Shown here piece after piece: positions 47,137 through 60,196 of a stretch of 64,000 bases of DNA. A program made the position numbers and the translations under genes. Location: positions 248,001 to 312,000 of the forward strand of contig JBLDXI010000030.1 in assembly GCA_047495785.1 (NCBI GenBank), written 5' to 3'. This DNA comes from Lepidodermella squamata (lineage: Eukaryota; Gastrotricha). Numbering within the stretch: the stretch's first letter is position 1; each line of letters begins with the position of its first letter. The notes below the pieces were generated by a model. That model was not told where the DNA came from, made no database searches, and worked only from the letters and a program-made list of their open reading frames with translations.

Positions 47137-49986
47137 ATGTTACGAATCTCAGCGACATTTTTACTTAGTTGCCTATGTTTGGTCTCGCGAGCCGTGGAGC
47201 TATGCTCTTGGAATGCTACTTCGACAAATGATGTCAATATCCGGTACTTTTCATTGAAAACTGGCAGTTGGGCGACATTGTGGCCGGATGTTCCGTCAAT
47301 TTATCCGGTTCGGACAACAATAAAAGGTTCCTGTGTCTTAGGATCTACTGAAACTTCAGCAAGGTGCCTTAATGGCGGTGTTTGGTCTCATTCATTCTCC
47401 GGATGCGCAAGTATCAGTAAGTCTTAATGTCGAAATAACTTTCGGAATCTATGATTTGATAAAAAAATACAGCTACGCCTATAGGCAACTGCAAATGGTT
47501 AGCAGCAGACCAGGCCGCTCACGTCTATCATGTGTCTAGAGATAATGAAGCGACATGGCAGGAAATAAATGTTATCCAAAATCAGACTTTCGACAATTAC
47601 GCTCTGATTAGAGACACCTGTCAGTCTGGGGCTTATCAAGTCTCGGCTTGTATCAATGGCCAATTTTTCCCTCAACCATCATCGTTCGATTGCGGAGAGC
47701 CTCATCAAGGCATCCGGTCGAAACTCATCGGCTTTTGGCCGTTGAATAACAACACGAAGCTGAGGGCTATCACTCAATCCCCCCCATTCACGCCAAGCAA
47801 TGGTACTATCGAGCCATTTGGTTTACAACCTAGGCGGTGGTTGCGCGCCATATCTTAGCATGGACATTACACCGGAGACCGCGTGGCCATCTTGGACAAT
47901 GTCGATTGTTGCTATGGGATCTTACAAAGGAGAATTGATTCAGTTCACTCAAGGCAAAACTAAATACGTGTTTTCAGTTGGCATTTCGAAAGTTACAGTG
48001 CGCACTGCAGATTATAGCTACACTTTTAGCCATGGTTCGTTCGGATATCAAACAACATGGGTGTTATACATGTTCGGGGTCAACGGCGGAACATTTACCC
48101 TAATGACTGCTGGAGCGTTTTCCGCATCTTTCACCGCTAACATGGCTGCAGGCGACACTGGAGCAATTCAGAGCATGCCCTCGGCAATATACATTGGGAA
48201 GGAGTGAGTTTCTGGGCTATTTTACCACAGCATTTTGACTTGAGATTTAAAACAAATCAGGGCGACAAGTTGCGGGCCTGTGTCGTGTTTCACAATGTTC
48301 AATGCGCATTACTCGGACGCGAATACGGCATATTTTTTGTACAACCACTGTATGGCAGGTATGAAGAGTTCGAAGTCCAACTTTTATCAAAGCTCTGAGC
48401 GATTTCTTACAGCTGCAACACCGCCGACTGTGCCGAACAAAGCTTGCACGTCATGTGACTGGATTTACGACGAAAGTTTGTCCATGCATATGGCTAATTA
48501 TGGTAAGCGTATATAAATAACTCACGAACAACTTCAATTCTGCTAACGATAGATAAACTCTACCGCCGAGGAGCTGCCGTAATCACGGAGAACGGACTGA
48601 GTTTGCGCCTAGCTTCGACAAATGAGAAAGGCTGTGTTTGGTCTTCAGAAGTTTGTTCAAAATTAGAAAGAAAATTACTTAATGTTCGCTTGTTGTTTTA
48701 TCCTTAAGTCATTTCCGGATCCAATAGATTGGCGGGCAGAGTTCTTCATTGAGTATGACCTACCTAGTGTAGAACTGCAGCTGTACTTCATCCCGGAGAC
48801 TCCAGCACTGAATTTGAGCAGAGGCGATATCGAGTCGATGGGAATAAATGTCAACAACGGCACCTTTGCCGGGATGCTTTTTCAATGCGTCGAAAACGCG
48901 AAATGTTTCCTGTATCAGTCTTCAACACCGATAAAAATGAGTGCTTTAGTTCCATCAAACAAGGGAACCTACGACTGTTCGACCTCTGCTCTTATTTTTC
49001 AAAAAATCGGATCGACGTTATCATTATTTTGCCGAACAGAATCGGCTATCAACCTGATGGATAATTTTGACATTCCTGAATTCGTCGCAACTAGGGGTAA
49101 CATGCGCTACGGAGTTTGTGCTATAAACAAGAATGGCTACAGCACAGTCTCGAAAGCTATGACGTATCTGAGTCAAGTAAAATTCTTTACCTCATCGCAA
49201 ATTGTCACCACTTCAACAAGTACCACAGCAACAACTAGTACTTCTACTAGTACAGCTGCTTATCCAACTCAAGCAACATCTAAATCTGTGTCTAACAGTG
49301 CAATGACTGTGAATATGTCGATTTCGGCAAGTTCATCACCGACGATTCAATCGACTCGGGGCGTATCAAGTTCGCTGACCTCTCCGAAAGGATCGACAAT
49401 ATATCCACCGACACCACCTCTTATTCTGGTTAACGAGGTCAGAATGAATTTGAAAATCGAGGGCGACAACATCGCCATACCCTCGAAAGGTATCAATGTA
49501 ACTACAGACCCTTGGGATGCCAGCCTCAACAACCCAAATTCACCAACTTTCATGGCTTTAGCTGAGTTCATGCTCCCTGCGGTCTGGCAACTGGCAAATG
49601 AAACTGCTGCGATGATGGATAACACTCAGGTCGAGTCCGTCAAAATCACTGGCTTCAGGAAGGGAAGCATCATCTCTGACTACATTGTAGCTCTGAGAAG
49701 TTTGACGCAATTGACTGAAAGCGAGATTGCAATCAAAGTAGCTGCTGCGGTTGCGAAGATTAAAGACAGCGTCATCAAGAAACTAGCGAACGGTCTTGAT
49801 ACTTCTCGACTGGGCCAAGTCTCTGTCGTTAAGGCTACTGAACCTGATGTGAAAAACCCTGTCGCATCCGTGTCTCCCCCTAAAACCGATAATATGCCGG
49901 CGGCGAAATCTAGATCGACTACTTTGGCGTACCCTACATCTTATCTTGTCTCGATGCTAATTTTTGGAAAACAGTTTATAATATAA
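47137..49986 (+). pseudogene. Array mucin 7, 23-bp deletion in the first ConA-like domain
   Basis: Exons 47137-47416, 47473-48203, 48261-48358, 48413-48502, 48553-48650 and 48709-49986 are all present with proper splice sites. Exon 2 is 731 nt against 754 nt in mucin 6. The missing 23 nt fall at about 47813, between GTIEP and LVYNLGGGCAPYL, and shift the frame. Exon 6 is fully open: second ConA-like domain (DWRAEFFIEYDLPSVELQLYF), Thr/Ser stalk, SEA (GFRKGSIISDYIVALRSL) and a hydrophobic end (SYLVSMLIFGKQFII) that reaches the stop. As read, translation would end within the first lectin-like domain. Confidence 0.8.
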
Positions 49987-50044
49987 GGAACGCCAGAAAC
50001 GGGGTGACTTCAGCCCGCAGTAGTCGTATTTTTGAAAATGCAGA

Positions 50045-51670
50045 AAATAAAAAAATATATAAGCATCTACATACACGCTGTCACAAAGTGGACAGATCTC
50101 TTCTTCTCGACATTCTTTAGAAATCTGGCATACAGGGACAGTTCACGCTATGATCCGATCATTCCTGACAGACAGATACTTCCGTGTCTTGGTGGCCGGG
50201 GCGTCGTCGAGCCTTCGATCTGAAGATGCAGGTATCTGCCAAGGTAGTGCACTGGGGCCATCCCTCTGGCTCGTCTGATATAGCGGAATCAGCCGATCGG
50301 TGTCCAAAATCGTCGGCCAGCCCAATTACCACCCACCTGAGCCGTACACCTTCGCTGATGACTTTAACCTGGGAAGCACGAACCAATCAGATGTCGACAT
50401 TGGAGAAGGGAAGGCTATGCAGTGGGCGAGAGCTCACAGAGTCTCGATGGACCCGAAGAAGAGGATAGATACAAGGTTCTCCTATCCCCGTTTCAACTGT
50501 GGAAAAAGAAGACTGGATGAAGATAGCTCGCTTGAAAGCACCAACCCCTCGAAAGCGGAAACGGCCACTACAACGCTACTGGGCCTAGTACTCGACACCG
50601 GTCTATCAATGGAGGAATGCAAGAAGATCGGTCAGGCCAACAGGGCAATCACGCAGCTCCTAAGACTGAGACCTTACTTATCGACACGCCAGCTCGAAAA
50701 TGCTTACAAGACCTACGTTCTACCATACTTCGAATTCGCTATGGTACCATACACATTCGCGGCGTCGGCTAGCACCTTGGAGAAACTCGATGAAGTTCAA
50801 AACAGATTTGTGAAGATGACGGAAGCCAAATTGACACCGCTGGGCCATCGCAGATCACTATAAGCCTACTAATGATAACTGTGTGCGCCTGAATTTTTTC
50901 GTAAATGAAAAAAATAGTCCAAAGAAAAATCTGAAAATCAAAACTCATTTTTCGCCAGCTGTCCTCCAATCCCAAAATTACCACTGTGGGCCTGCGGCCT
51001 TTGACAGTTGACGGGGAACTCCGTGACTTTGTCAAGCGCATGTGACATTGCACATGCATAACCTACATACAACGTTTTCGTGCACCTCCTTGACTTGCTG
51101 CTCAGCTGCATTGCGCATAGCCATGTAACGTGTTACACACGCGCGACGACGGCGTAATTGCCGGATGCATTTGATCCGCCATTGGAGAGTCATTCGGTAA
51201 CCGCCACCTACACCGCTTGGCATTAGGGTTCATATCACGCAGCTTATCAAGTTACGTAGCAGCGCGTGCTATTATTCGAGATGGGCTTGCAAGTCAATGC
51301 GTCGTTGCTCAGAAGGGCTTCAATTCAAGATGAGCTACAAACCACGAATGCGCTAGTATTTGAACATTTACGTGTTAGTCACATTTTCTTATTCGGTAAA
51401 AATAGAGCGCATGCGTAGCGTAAAGGTTTTTATAAAAGAACGTTAGCGGGTCAGGGAATGTGCTACTACCGGTAGTCGCAGGCCAACAGATGCTTTTTGA
51501 CGACCGGCGGAACGACAGAACTGACAAGACTCGCGACAACTCTCATTTTTTATCGATACTTACTAATCCTCACACACACGAAAGTTTTTTAAGCTTACAG
51601 CACATCCTCCTTGACGACTGACAGACGGAACACGACCTACGACAACGGGAGTTCCACGTCATTAATCCTC
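50045..51670. other. Insertion splitting the duplicated spacer after mucin 7
   Basis: Sequence shared with the mucin 6 downstream spacer stops around 50045 and resumes around 51680. The interval contains the decayed reverse transcriptase (50090-50863) and otherwise no gene. This fits one or more insertions after the spacer was duplicated. Confidence 0.55.
50090..50863 (+). pseudogene. Decayed non-LTR retrotransposon reverse transcriptase fragment
   Basis: The reading ICQGSALGPSLW... followed by YTFADDFNLGS matches reverse transcriptase motifs (G.PQGS.LGP.LF and FADD). Downstream LGLVLDTGLSMEECKKI, YKTYVLPYFEFAMVPYTF and LEKLDEVQNRFVKM match the C-terminal region of jockey/CR1-type elements. 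A TGA at 50275-50277 interrupts the frame between the two motifs, and the endonuclease and 5' part are absent. It is a dead fragment. Clade not assigned. Confidence 0.8.
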
Positions 51671-51679
51671 ATCATTTCA

Positions 51680-52600
51680 TGTAAATTCATTCATTGCTAC
51701 TACGCGTTCTCGCGACTTTGTTGCTCAGCTTTGTTTGGTCTCGGTGAGCATTGCGTTTAGAATGATATGAAAGTAGCAGGACCTCAAAGTTGAGCTTAGA
51801 ACAACTTGAGAGTATATAACTGTATTCCGAAAAGAAGCCAGTTCTCTGAAGGAAGCACTTCATCGTCTCCCAAGCTCGCAAATTTGTTCAATCAGGATGG
51901 GAATCTATTATAATCTATCCAGGAAAACGGATGCAAGGATATCTTGCGTGAATTTTTAAGTATCTGGCAGCTTGGCGCTGGGCCTAACAGGAATGGGTTT
52001 ATAGTCAACTACCCCTTGCAGTTCCCCTTGTGGGTCATCTTGAAGGGGAACATTTTATCGCCCCTCCCCAAGCTTGCAATATAAATTCGGCCAATAAACA
52101 CATTCCATTTCCGAGCGACACTATCTGCAGGGTCGCTATGGTCTATCTTAATAAAATATTGCTTTACCTCTCATTTTCTGGGTCATGACCCGATTATAGC
52201 GGCGACGGCGCAAACCTTAATTACCCTCAATAAAAATCTCCTGGCCCGCAAATAATAACTTCACCCTCAAACTAAGCTGAAACGAGTAACGAGACATGAA
52301 AATGAAATAATATAAATATTGTGCATGTTGCGTTGAAAAAAACACTGGTTACTGGCTACAACGGTGCCAATTCGGCCTTCTTCGGCGTCGTTGGAAGGTA
52401 GCTGAATTTTTCAATTTTTTTTAAATTTTCATTCCAACGCTTAATGAATTAATTTTAATCGTGGCGATTCGCAATTGGTAAATGTTAAAAATCATTAATT
52501 ACAAATTGGTGAATTTTTCCGATGGTTTATATGAATATTCGAAGTTTTTTGAAAAATATTATCAATTGAAAAAAACAATTCTGGCTGTGGTAAGTAAAAT
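51680..52600. other. Tail of the duplicated array spacer and unassigned sequence
   Basis: The first ~230 bp continue the array spacer also seen at 44480-44945. From about 51920 to 60610 nothing matches that spacer, so this whole stretch looks inserted. No gene was recognised between 51920 and 52600. Confidence 0.5.
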
Positions 52601-54640
52601 CTTTCACAGAATTTCCTACTGCGTCCTACTGCGAAATTTCGAAATTTTCAAGTTTTAAGATGGACTCAGCCTGAATTTTTTCGACTTTTTGTCCGCAATA
52701 ACTCCGCAATTGTGATAGCTAGAAACTCGTGCTTAGTCTCATTCGATTCCTGGTAAAATTCTGAGCATAGGGACCGCGTAATTTTTTGCACTCAAAGAGC
52801 GGGAGGCAGTTAAAAATTGCGGGTAAAATGAAAAAAGTAAGAGCAGTGCGCAGCTGGTTTTACCGCACGGTGAATAACGCCCAAGGTACGAGAGCTACAA
52901 CAACGAGTCTGGTCTCAAAATGACCAGCCGACCCCGCTCTTAGCGTTAAAATCATCATGAAATCAGCGCAAATCCACTAAAAACTGAAATGAGAGCGCAA
53001 ACTTGGTCAACAAGATTTATAAAATTTTACATCGACAAGATGTATGGCGCCAAATGGGCGCGTCCTGGGAAAATAGGGCCAATGCCATTCAATAGAGCGC
53101 CTCGAGTTACCTACTTGAATAAATATTTCTCACTGCAGTCGCAGTTAGATATTATCCGGAATTAACAAATGGAAATTTCAAAAATTTATTCGTTTGTTTT
53201 TTATCTCAGTTTTTACCGCGTGGATTATTCGCAAAAAACGGTAGGAGCTATAAGCTTGGGGTTTCGACCGTTAGATAGCCCGTGAAATTCTGCACAAGGA
53301 TCGGTGGTTTTATTTTCAGAGGACGCTTCCAGATTGCCTCGAGAATAATTACAAAACGTGCGAAATTTCGAAAATTTCAAGGTTTAAGGTGGATGTTTCC
53401 CGATATTTTTCGACTTTTTGCACCCCCAAAAACGCTTGATCCGTGATGGCTAGCAAGTCGTGCTTAGTCTCATTCGATTCCTGGCAATTTTCTGCACATG
53501 CAAAACGCGGAATAATTTGCACACAAAAACCGGAAGGCGGTTAAAACTTCAAGTGAGAATCGAAAAATGCGCATGTGTGACCGCTTTTCGGAATTCGACC
53601 GCGGCTCGCATAACTGAAAAACGGTGATGGCTACGACAACGGGCTTAGGCTCGTTCGATTCGTCTGGAAATTCTACGTCGGCCTGTATTATTTCAATGTG
53701 CGCACAGAACAAAATATGATCCGGTATTGTAGAAGCGAAATTTCAAAATTTACCGAGTGTGTTTTTTATCTCACATTTTACCGCGCGGCTTACTGGCTGA
53801 AGACGGTGAGAGTTATTAACATGCGGTTTTTACCGTTCGAAAGCCCGTCAAATTCTGTATTAGAAATGGTTATTTTATCACGCCGAGAGTCTTCCAAATC
53901 GTCGTTAAAAAATTCACAAAAACATCAAAATTCCGAAATTTTAAGGTGGATCGACCGCGCCTCTTTCACCTAAATAACTATGAGGGCTACGACAACTGGC
54001 TTAAGCTCGTTCGATTCGTCTCAAAATTCTACATCGGACAGTGTAATTGGTATATGCGCACAAAACGGGTAAAAGCGTTTTAAATTTGACAGAAATCGTC
54101 TCCGAGTGAGTGTGTGAGCGCCGTTAGCGCGATAAAAATACGCTGAAAAACGCGTTTTGCCGCGCCTCTTATATTTCAACAACCATGAGGGCTGTGATGA
54201 CCTGGCTGGTCTCTAAAAATTCAGCGGAAAGTTTGCTACATTTTATGTGTATTCACATGTGAACGCTATCAGGGTAAGGTGTCAAAATATTTGACGAAAG
54301 TCAGTAAAATTGAATTTTCCATTTTCACTAAAAATCAATCCCGCGCTAAACGTCATAGTCAAAGGAAAATTAGCGAATCTCGCGGCGGTTTTAGCACCAA
54401 AAAATCCGTCGTGTTTCAGAGTAGCTAGAAATCAACTTTGAACACGACAAATTCCGCACCTGAAAGGGTGTTGCCCGCGTGTCGAAAAATTCGCACCTCG
54501 TTTTTGAGGGTCTAATTTCGCGAAATTTCAACGTTTGAAAATTCGTAAAAAATTAACCGTTTATCCGATAATCACCGGGTTTGGACTGTTTGATAGACAA
54601 TTTTTCGACGAATTTTTTGATGTGCCCCTCCCCCCGGGGA
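52600..54640. repeat. Degenerate tandem repeats of about 175-210 bp
   Basis: A recurring phrase of the type G(A)GCTA(CG)ACAAC..GGCTTA.(G)CTCGTTCGATTC followed by AAATTCT appears near 52725, 52890, 53243, 53450, 53630, 53805, 53980 and 54190. Each is preceded by a TTTT...AAAACGG-type segment and separated by AAATTTC/TTTCAAAATT runs. Spacing is about 175-210 bp. Copies are strongly diverged. No coding sequence fits. It resembles an ageing satellite array. Confidence 0.5.
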
Positions 54641-54967
54641 GGGGCCCCAATGAGGTCAAAATATTAATTTCAAATTAAAATTTTGCGCTCACGCGTAATA
54701 AAGCCGTGACCTAGGTCATGAGTACGCCGGCGGCGGTGACCCAGCCGAAGTAGGTCAGGGCTCATGAATATTCATAAAATCTCATTTGCATATATGAATA
54801 AAAAATCGCCAAAAATCAGCCGTTCGATGGATTTGTCCAGAAAATCTTTGTTCCGGGTTATTTGAGAAGCGCTATCCGCTGGTATTTTTCCCGTATTTTT
54901 ACGATGAGCGGAAGGGGGGGCGCCCTCTAAAAGTCGGGGGTTGCGGTGCGTTTTTCCTCACTTTAGG
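54641..54967. other. Left flank of the Ginger-like element
   Basis: No gene recognised. The stretch includes GGGGAGGGG near 54636-54644 and GAAGGGGGGGCG near 54911. Confidence 0.35.
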
Positions 54968-55559
54968 CCGGTGTAGTGTTGTAATAGGCCTCCCCGCACT
55001 TAAGTTCCCCCGGGGATAAGTTACTATGGGGGAACTGTTATAAAGCCACGCGATTTAACATATCCCCCTCGTATCCCCCTATTGTTACTGTGATGCTGCG
55101 CAAGTGCGCGCGCGAGTCACTTTCTACCTCTTTGTTATTATTGTTACGCGTCTAGGTGTCAAAAACATGCGGTATACACTCATCCGACTCATTGTTATTA
55201 TTCGCCAATTCACCAATGTCATAGCAAATTTTAAATTAAAAAATTGTTAAATTCACTTATTACCAGTCGAGTTAGCGCCTATTTACAGATATTTGAGAAA
55301 CGAGGACATACACATTAATTGCTGACAATTATTTTCGCGAGCGCCATCATCGACTTATTTATTATAAGATAGTCCTTATTGTAGGAAAGAGAGCGGATAA
55401 TGATATTCAGCGATTATTTTCCAGATTTACATCAATTCAAAAAATGGGACAAACGAAGTAGGACATAAAATTGGCCAAAAAGAACGAATTAAATTATAGG
55501 TGCGCCATTATCAGTTTGGTAAATATAGAAATCGCGACGAGATTTAATATAAAACTAGG

Positions 55560-57260
55560 CTAAATAGGAAGGTGAAATAAACGTGATTTCCGAGCTTTGG
55601 TAAGTTTAGTGGACGGAAAGCGCAAGAGCTGCTGCTGTTCAAGGCAGTGAACGGCCCATGGACGCAGTTGTTCGATGTCGTAGTCGACGGTGGCCGGATC
55701 CCCGCCATTAAGAATTTCGGCCAGGTTGGCAACCAAGTGGAAGCCGCAATCGCTGCCATTTTGTTGTTGCGGACAGGCGACGAACTCGATAGTGAGGCGA
55801 CTTTTCGCGTCGCTCCAATAAGCGGAGTATCGGTCCACAAGGGCGGCGCGATAAGAATTGCTTAGCCTGTTGCCCTTCGGCGTCAAGCTGTCGTAGACCC
55901 GGATGACCTTCTTGCCGTCATTCTTGTTGTTCTTGTCGTTGTCGAAACTGTGGATGGTCGAAGACAGTATCCAGTGATCGCCGATATGATGGGGATGGAT
56001 GGTGGCGAACCTGGTGGCCGTGTGTACAGGTTCGGCCAAATAGCGGTTGACTTCTGCTGCAGCTGGCTGGTTCGGCATGATTTCGGCAAATTCTGATTCA
56101 TCGGCCTGCAGGGGCATGAAGTCACGTCCATAGATTTTTACGACAGCCGTGACGACATCATCAGGCATCCAGGTACCTGATATTCAAAACATTTTTAACA
56201 AATTAATCACATAACTCTTCAATTTACCTTCTTTCAGCATGTCTCTTCGCAAAAAGTCCCAGTTTTTGATTGATATTTGCTCCAAGTGCTGCGGAACGGG
56301 TAATTGAGGCGCATCGCACAGGCGGGCTTGCTTTGGCGAATCGATGCCAAGATCGTCCGGAGATAACAGACGCTTTTTTGAGCTGGCGGTTGTAGGCCGA
56401 AGTTGAGCAAATGTTTGAGGCGAATCCTCGTTCGGCGGCGAAATTCGCGATATTCTGCGATCGCCGAAATTAGCCAGGAAGTCGTAGATCCCGGTGATGG
56501 GAGAGGAGCAGTAATGGTCGTAATTCAGGGTGGTATTGCCGTTAACCGTTGCGGATGCTGATTGCCGCTCATCTTCCCAGGGTCGAAAAGTTTTAAATGC
56601 ACTTTTTTCGGGCGTCTTCAGGTCAATGCTGGCCTGATTCGTTACCGCTCGTGGCTCGATTTCGGGTACATCGCTCGAATTTAGCGGTGAATCAGCGAAA
56701 AGGCCCGGTGACGGCTGCCTTGCTGCTGGTGCGAGACAATGTTTCGGGGCGGTTGCGAGGCGGTTGATAATTGGCGGTGAATTGAACAAGCCCATCGGCG
56801 GAGGTCTGCTGCTAACAGCAGCCGCGCGATTCTTCAGCGCAGTGGACAGGCTGGGCGGACTTGCTAGTGTTGACGTAGTAGCGATGAACACGGGTGATTC
56901 GGCGACTGGCGTTGTAGGCGATGCTGACGATTCGAGAGTAAGGCCGTTTTTCAACCGGGATTTTAAGGCGATCGATTTAACAGCTTGCTTCTTCATCGGT
57001 TTTTGTCGCGGCTTCCTCGGCTTCGAGGATTTTTTCGAGGATTTCGCAGGCGCTGTTGTCGCAGGCGGTTGAGGCGACTCCACGTCTAAGCCGAGGCTTC
57101 GCTTTTCCTCAGCTTCGCATTCCAGTAGACGAGCAACGAGCTTGCTGCTTTGTCCTAAAAAAAATTAGGCAAATTTGAAATGGATGGAAAGACATTTTTT
57201 TAATTATTCCTTAATTTTATCAAATTTATTCGTAAAGAGTGGTTTTTTTGCCCACTGCTA

Positions 57261-57293
<33 letters not shown>

Positions 57294-60196
57294 ATTTCTA
57301 AAAAAATGACCATCCCAACCTAGAGTGAATCTAAGAAATATAGGTCTAATTAATTTTAAAATTAACAATTTACCTTTGGCAACGTAAGGTTTCAGTTGAA
57401 GAACAGGAGGCTTGTAGCTCAGCGTCGTCTTACTTTCCATGTTTACGGGGTCAACTCGCGCCAGCACCGCATTTCGGCCGTCATTGACTAGATTAACGAT
57501 TCGATACGGTCCGATAAATCGCATCGTTCGAACCTTGCCACCTTTTCGATCGGCCCGCCTCATGTTGGCCAACATGACCAATTGATGGACTTTAAAGGGT
57601 TTGCCGGTGTTGTGGCGACGATTGTAGTCCCGTTGCTGCTTAGCCTGAGCTCGAGCAGTATTCTTAGCCGCTTTAGCTCTTATTTTAGTTTGGACGGTAA
57701 CTTCTTGCCGCATTGTTGTGATAATATCATCGAAGTCGAACTCCTTATTCATAGCCTTCTCAATCTCTTCCTCGTCGCTGCTTAGATCGCCATCTCGGCC
57801 GTTGTTGTTGCCGCTGTCGCCGTTGGGATTCGAGTCTGGCAATTCAGTCGGGTCCAGAGGTGGTCCCAGCGCACCCATCTTCACGTCGATCGGCGTTAGC
57901 ATTTTGTAGCTATATATGAGATCGGCGGGCCTTACGCCAGTTGTCCGATGTTTTGAAGTGCGGATCGAAAATAGGGCGCTGGTGACGTAGCGTGGCCACT
58001 CGTCGAAATCGACAACGCGAAGGCACTTCAGCAGAATGGACTTTAAGGTTCGGTTGAACCTTTCAACCAGCCCATTTGCCTAAAATAGAAAAAAAAATTA
58101 AAAAAATGAGTCTATTTATTAAAATTTTTTATTTTTGTAGACAAGTAACAATTAGGATTCGGCAAATTATCTAGATGTCAGCAAATCACAAAAAGGTTCA
58201 AACTGCTTGATTTCACGAATTTTATTTATTATTAAGTTCGATTCCCCCGTCGACGTCCCGTTAAGTTCGACGTCCCAAAAATGCAGGTATAAGAGCTTAA
58301 GTTTACAACCATTATTTTGATGACTCTCAACCTCTATTTGACCGTTATTAGGAATCGACTTAACTTAGTGTTATATATTAAGAAAAATAATAAGACAAGC
58401 GCCTCACCTGCGGATGGTAGGATGAAGTGACTCGCTGCTCGACACCGGTCCGCTCGAACAGAATCTGAACAACGGCGTTGATGAACTCCCTGCCTTGATC
58501 GTTAATCTGCACTCGATAGCAACCGTATTGACGCATGAACTCCAGCAGGGCTTCGGCGACTGATAGCGCCGATTTATCCTTGATCGGATAAGCGTGCGGC
58601 CATTTGCTGTTGTAGTCGCCAACGGACACGAAGCCGATGAAGCCATCCTCGGTCGATTTAGGCATGATGGCAATGTCTGCTCCCACCATAACCATAGGCC
58701 GGTCAGGCACTTCGATCGATTTCATTTCGGGCCTGTCCTTCGGACCAGGGTTGGTCTTTTGGCACTTGTCGCACTCCTTGACGAAGGCGCCAACATCGCC
58801 CCACAGTTCGTGCCAATAAACGCTGGCTGCGAGTTTTTCACTAGTCAGCTGTGCACCTCGGTGACCAGCGAGCGTTACGGCGTGACTATCGGCACCATCA
58901 TCTCCTCCTTAAATATTTGAAAAATTTAAAAAAAAATTTAAAAAATAGAAAATTATGCATATTTAGGTACCCTTACCCTTATAGAACCTTATAGAACCCT
59001 TACCCTTATAGAACGGAAACTTGAGAAATACTAAATTTTACTTAATATTCAAAACGCACATCAAATTAAAAAATCTTTTTACGGCTCAATTATTAGCATG
59101 TCAATTCCCTAGTTCTAACCTTCTAACGTAGCTTACAAACCTTGGTGAACGAGCTTGATCAAATCGAGTTTTTCGTGGTCGCCTTCAATGCAGCGGCACC
59201 ATTCTTCGCCGTCGCTTTGCGAAGTACCGCGCCTCCTATGGTACAAGTGACCATCTGCCTTGACGCAGTAGTAGGCTGTTGCCGACTTTCTCAACGATCT
59301 TTTCCGGTCTAAAATCATAAAAATACAACAAAAATTAAAAATAACCACATCGCTTATACGTGCAAAATCAATTCCTAACTGAAATCCTAAATCGAATCCT
59401 ATATCCTATTTCAAATAATAACCCCTAGAATAACAGTGCCAAAAACCCACCTGGGTTTTTCTCTTCTCTTGGTCAATAACAACCCGCCTCGAATAATAGC
59501 GGCTAAAAAAAAGCAGGGCGAAACCAGGAGAATCGAGAATCACGTTGACTGGGGGATACTGAATCGATACTGAATCGAAATTTTGCCTTTTCAAGGCTGC
59601 TCATACCAACTTATCGGTTTGATTAAAGTGATGATACGACGTTTTCGTGTTAATAATTGCCTCCCTAAAATTTACCGGAATTCGCCTCCTTCAATGATTG
59701 CTCAATTTTTTTCACTATTTTTCAATTTTCGAACTCGGAAAAAATACTAATATTCGATTAAATACGAAAACAGTTACTAATTCTACACGTAATTCTACAC
59801 AATATTAAATTAAAAACGCCTACCTTTACGTTTTTGAGCTTCAGGTATTGCCAAAATCCAAGCAGGATAACGCCCTTCGGACAGAAACATCTTCAGATCG
59901 GCGAACGACCAATGCTCGCCCTTCTTCTTGTCTTCCATCTTGTCACCATCATCGCCACTGCCCTCGCTCTTCGACGGTTTCTTACCACGTTTACCACGTT
60001 TCTTACAACGTTTAGACGCGGAGGTAGGCTCGGGCGAGACTTGATCGAGCGGCTCAACATCGCTCGACGACGAAATTGAGACAGACATAGCAGTTGTAGG
60101 GTGTTGTTTTAAGATTAATCGTGAAATTACAACGTCAAAAGTGGCGAGAAGAATAAACGCGGGATCCACCGCACCCGAGACAAGCGCGGGATCCAC
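55560..60196 (-). CDS. Ginger-type transposase: DDE integrase fused to Ulp1-like cysteine protease
   Basis: Six exons (60196-59824, 59308-59141, 58907-58408, 58079-57374, 57154-56228, 56176-55560) join into an open 1096-aa frame. A second Met at 60088 is also a plausible start. The N-terminus is Lys-rich. Exon 3 has an HHCC zinc-binding segment (H....AGH, then CDKCQK) and the first two catalytic aspartates (VGADIA, INDQGREF). The HPQ end of exon 3 joins ANGLVERFNRTLK in exon 4, which supplies the third acidic residue. A GPY-type module (MRFIGPYRIVNLV) follows. Exon 5 is a low-complexity Pro/Ser linker. Exon 6 starts WMPDDVV and carries the Ulp1 triad: H in HWILSSTI, D in VYDSL, Q and C in CPQQQNGSDCGFH. 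No stop or frameshift is present, so it may be active or recently active. Confidence 0.85.
57253..57294. repeat. (CTA)n microsatellite in a transposase intron
   Basis: About twelve near-perfect CTA units lie in the intron between exons 4 and 5 of the transposase gene. Confidence 0.8.

Noticed and set aside
51032-51223. Small minus-strand Arg/Cys-rich open frame
   Set aside because: Short, no domain, no promoter or splice evidence, and it lies in inserted DNA.
58900-59700. Additional exons in the 59406-59594 minus-strand frame of the transposase
   Set aside because: The flanking exons already join in phase without it, and it shows no conserved content.
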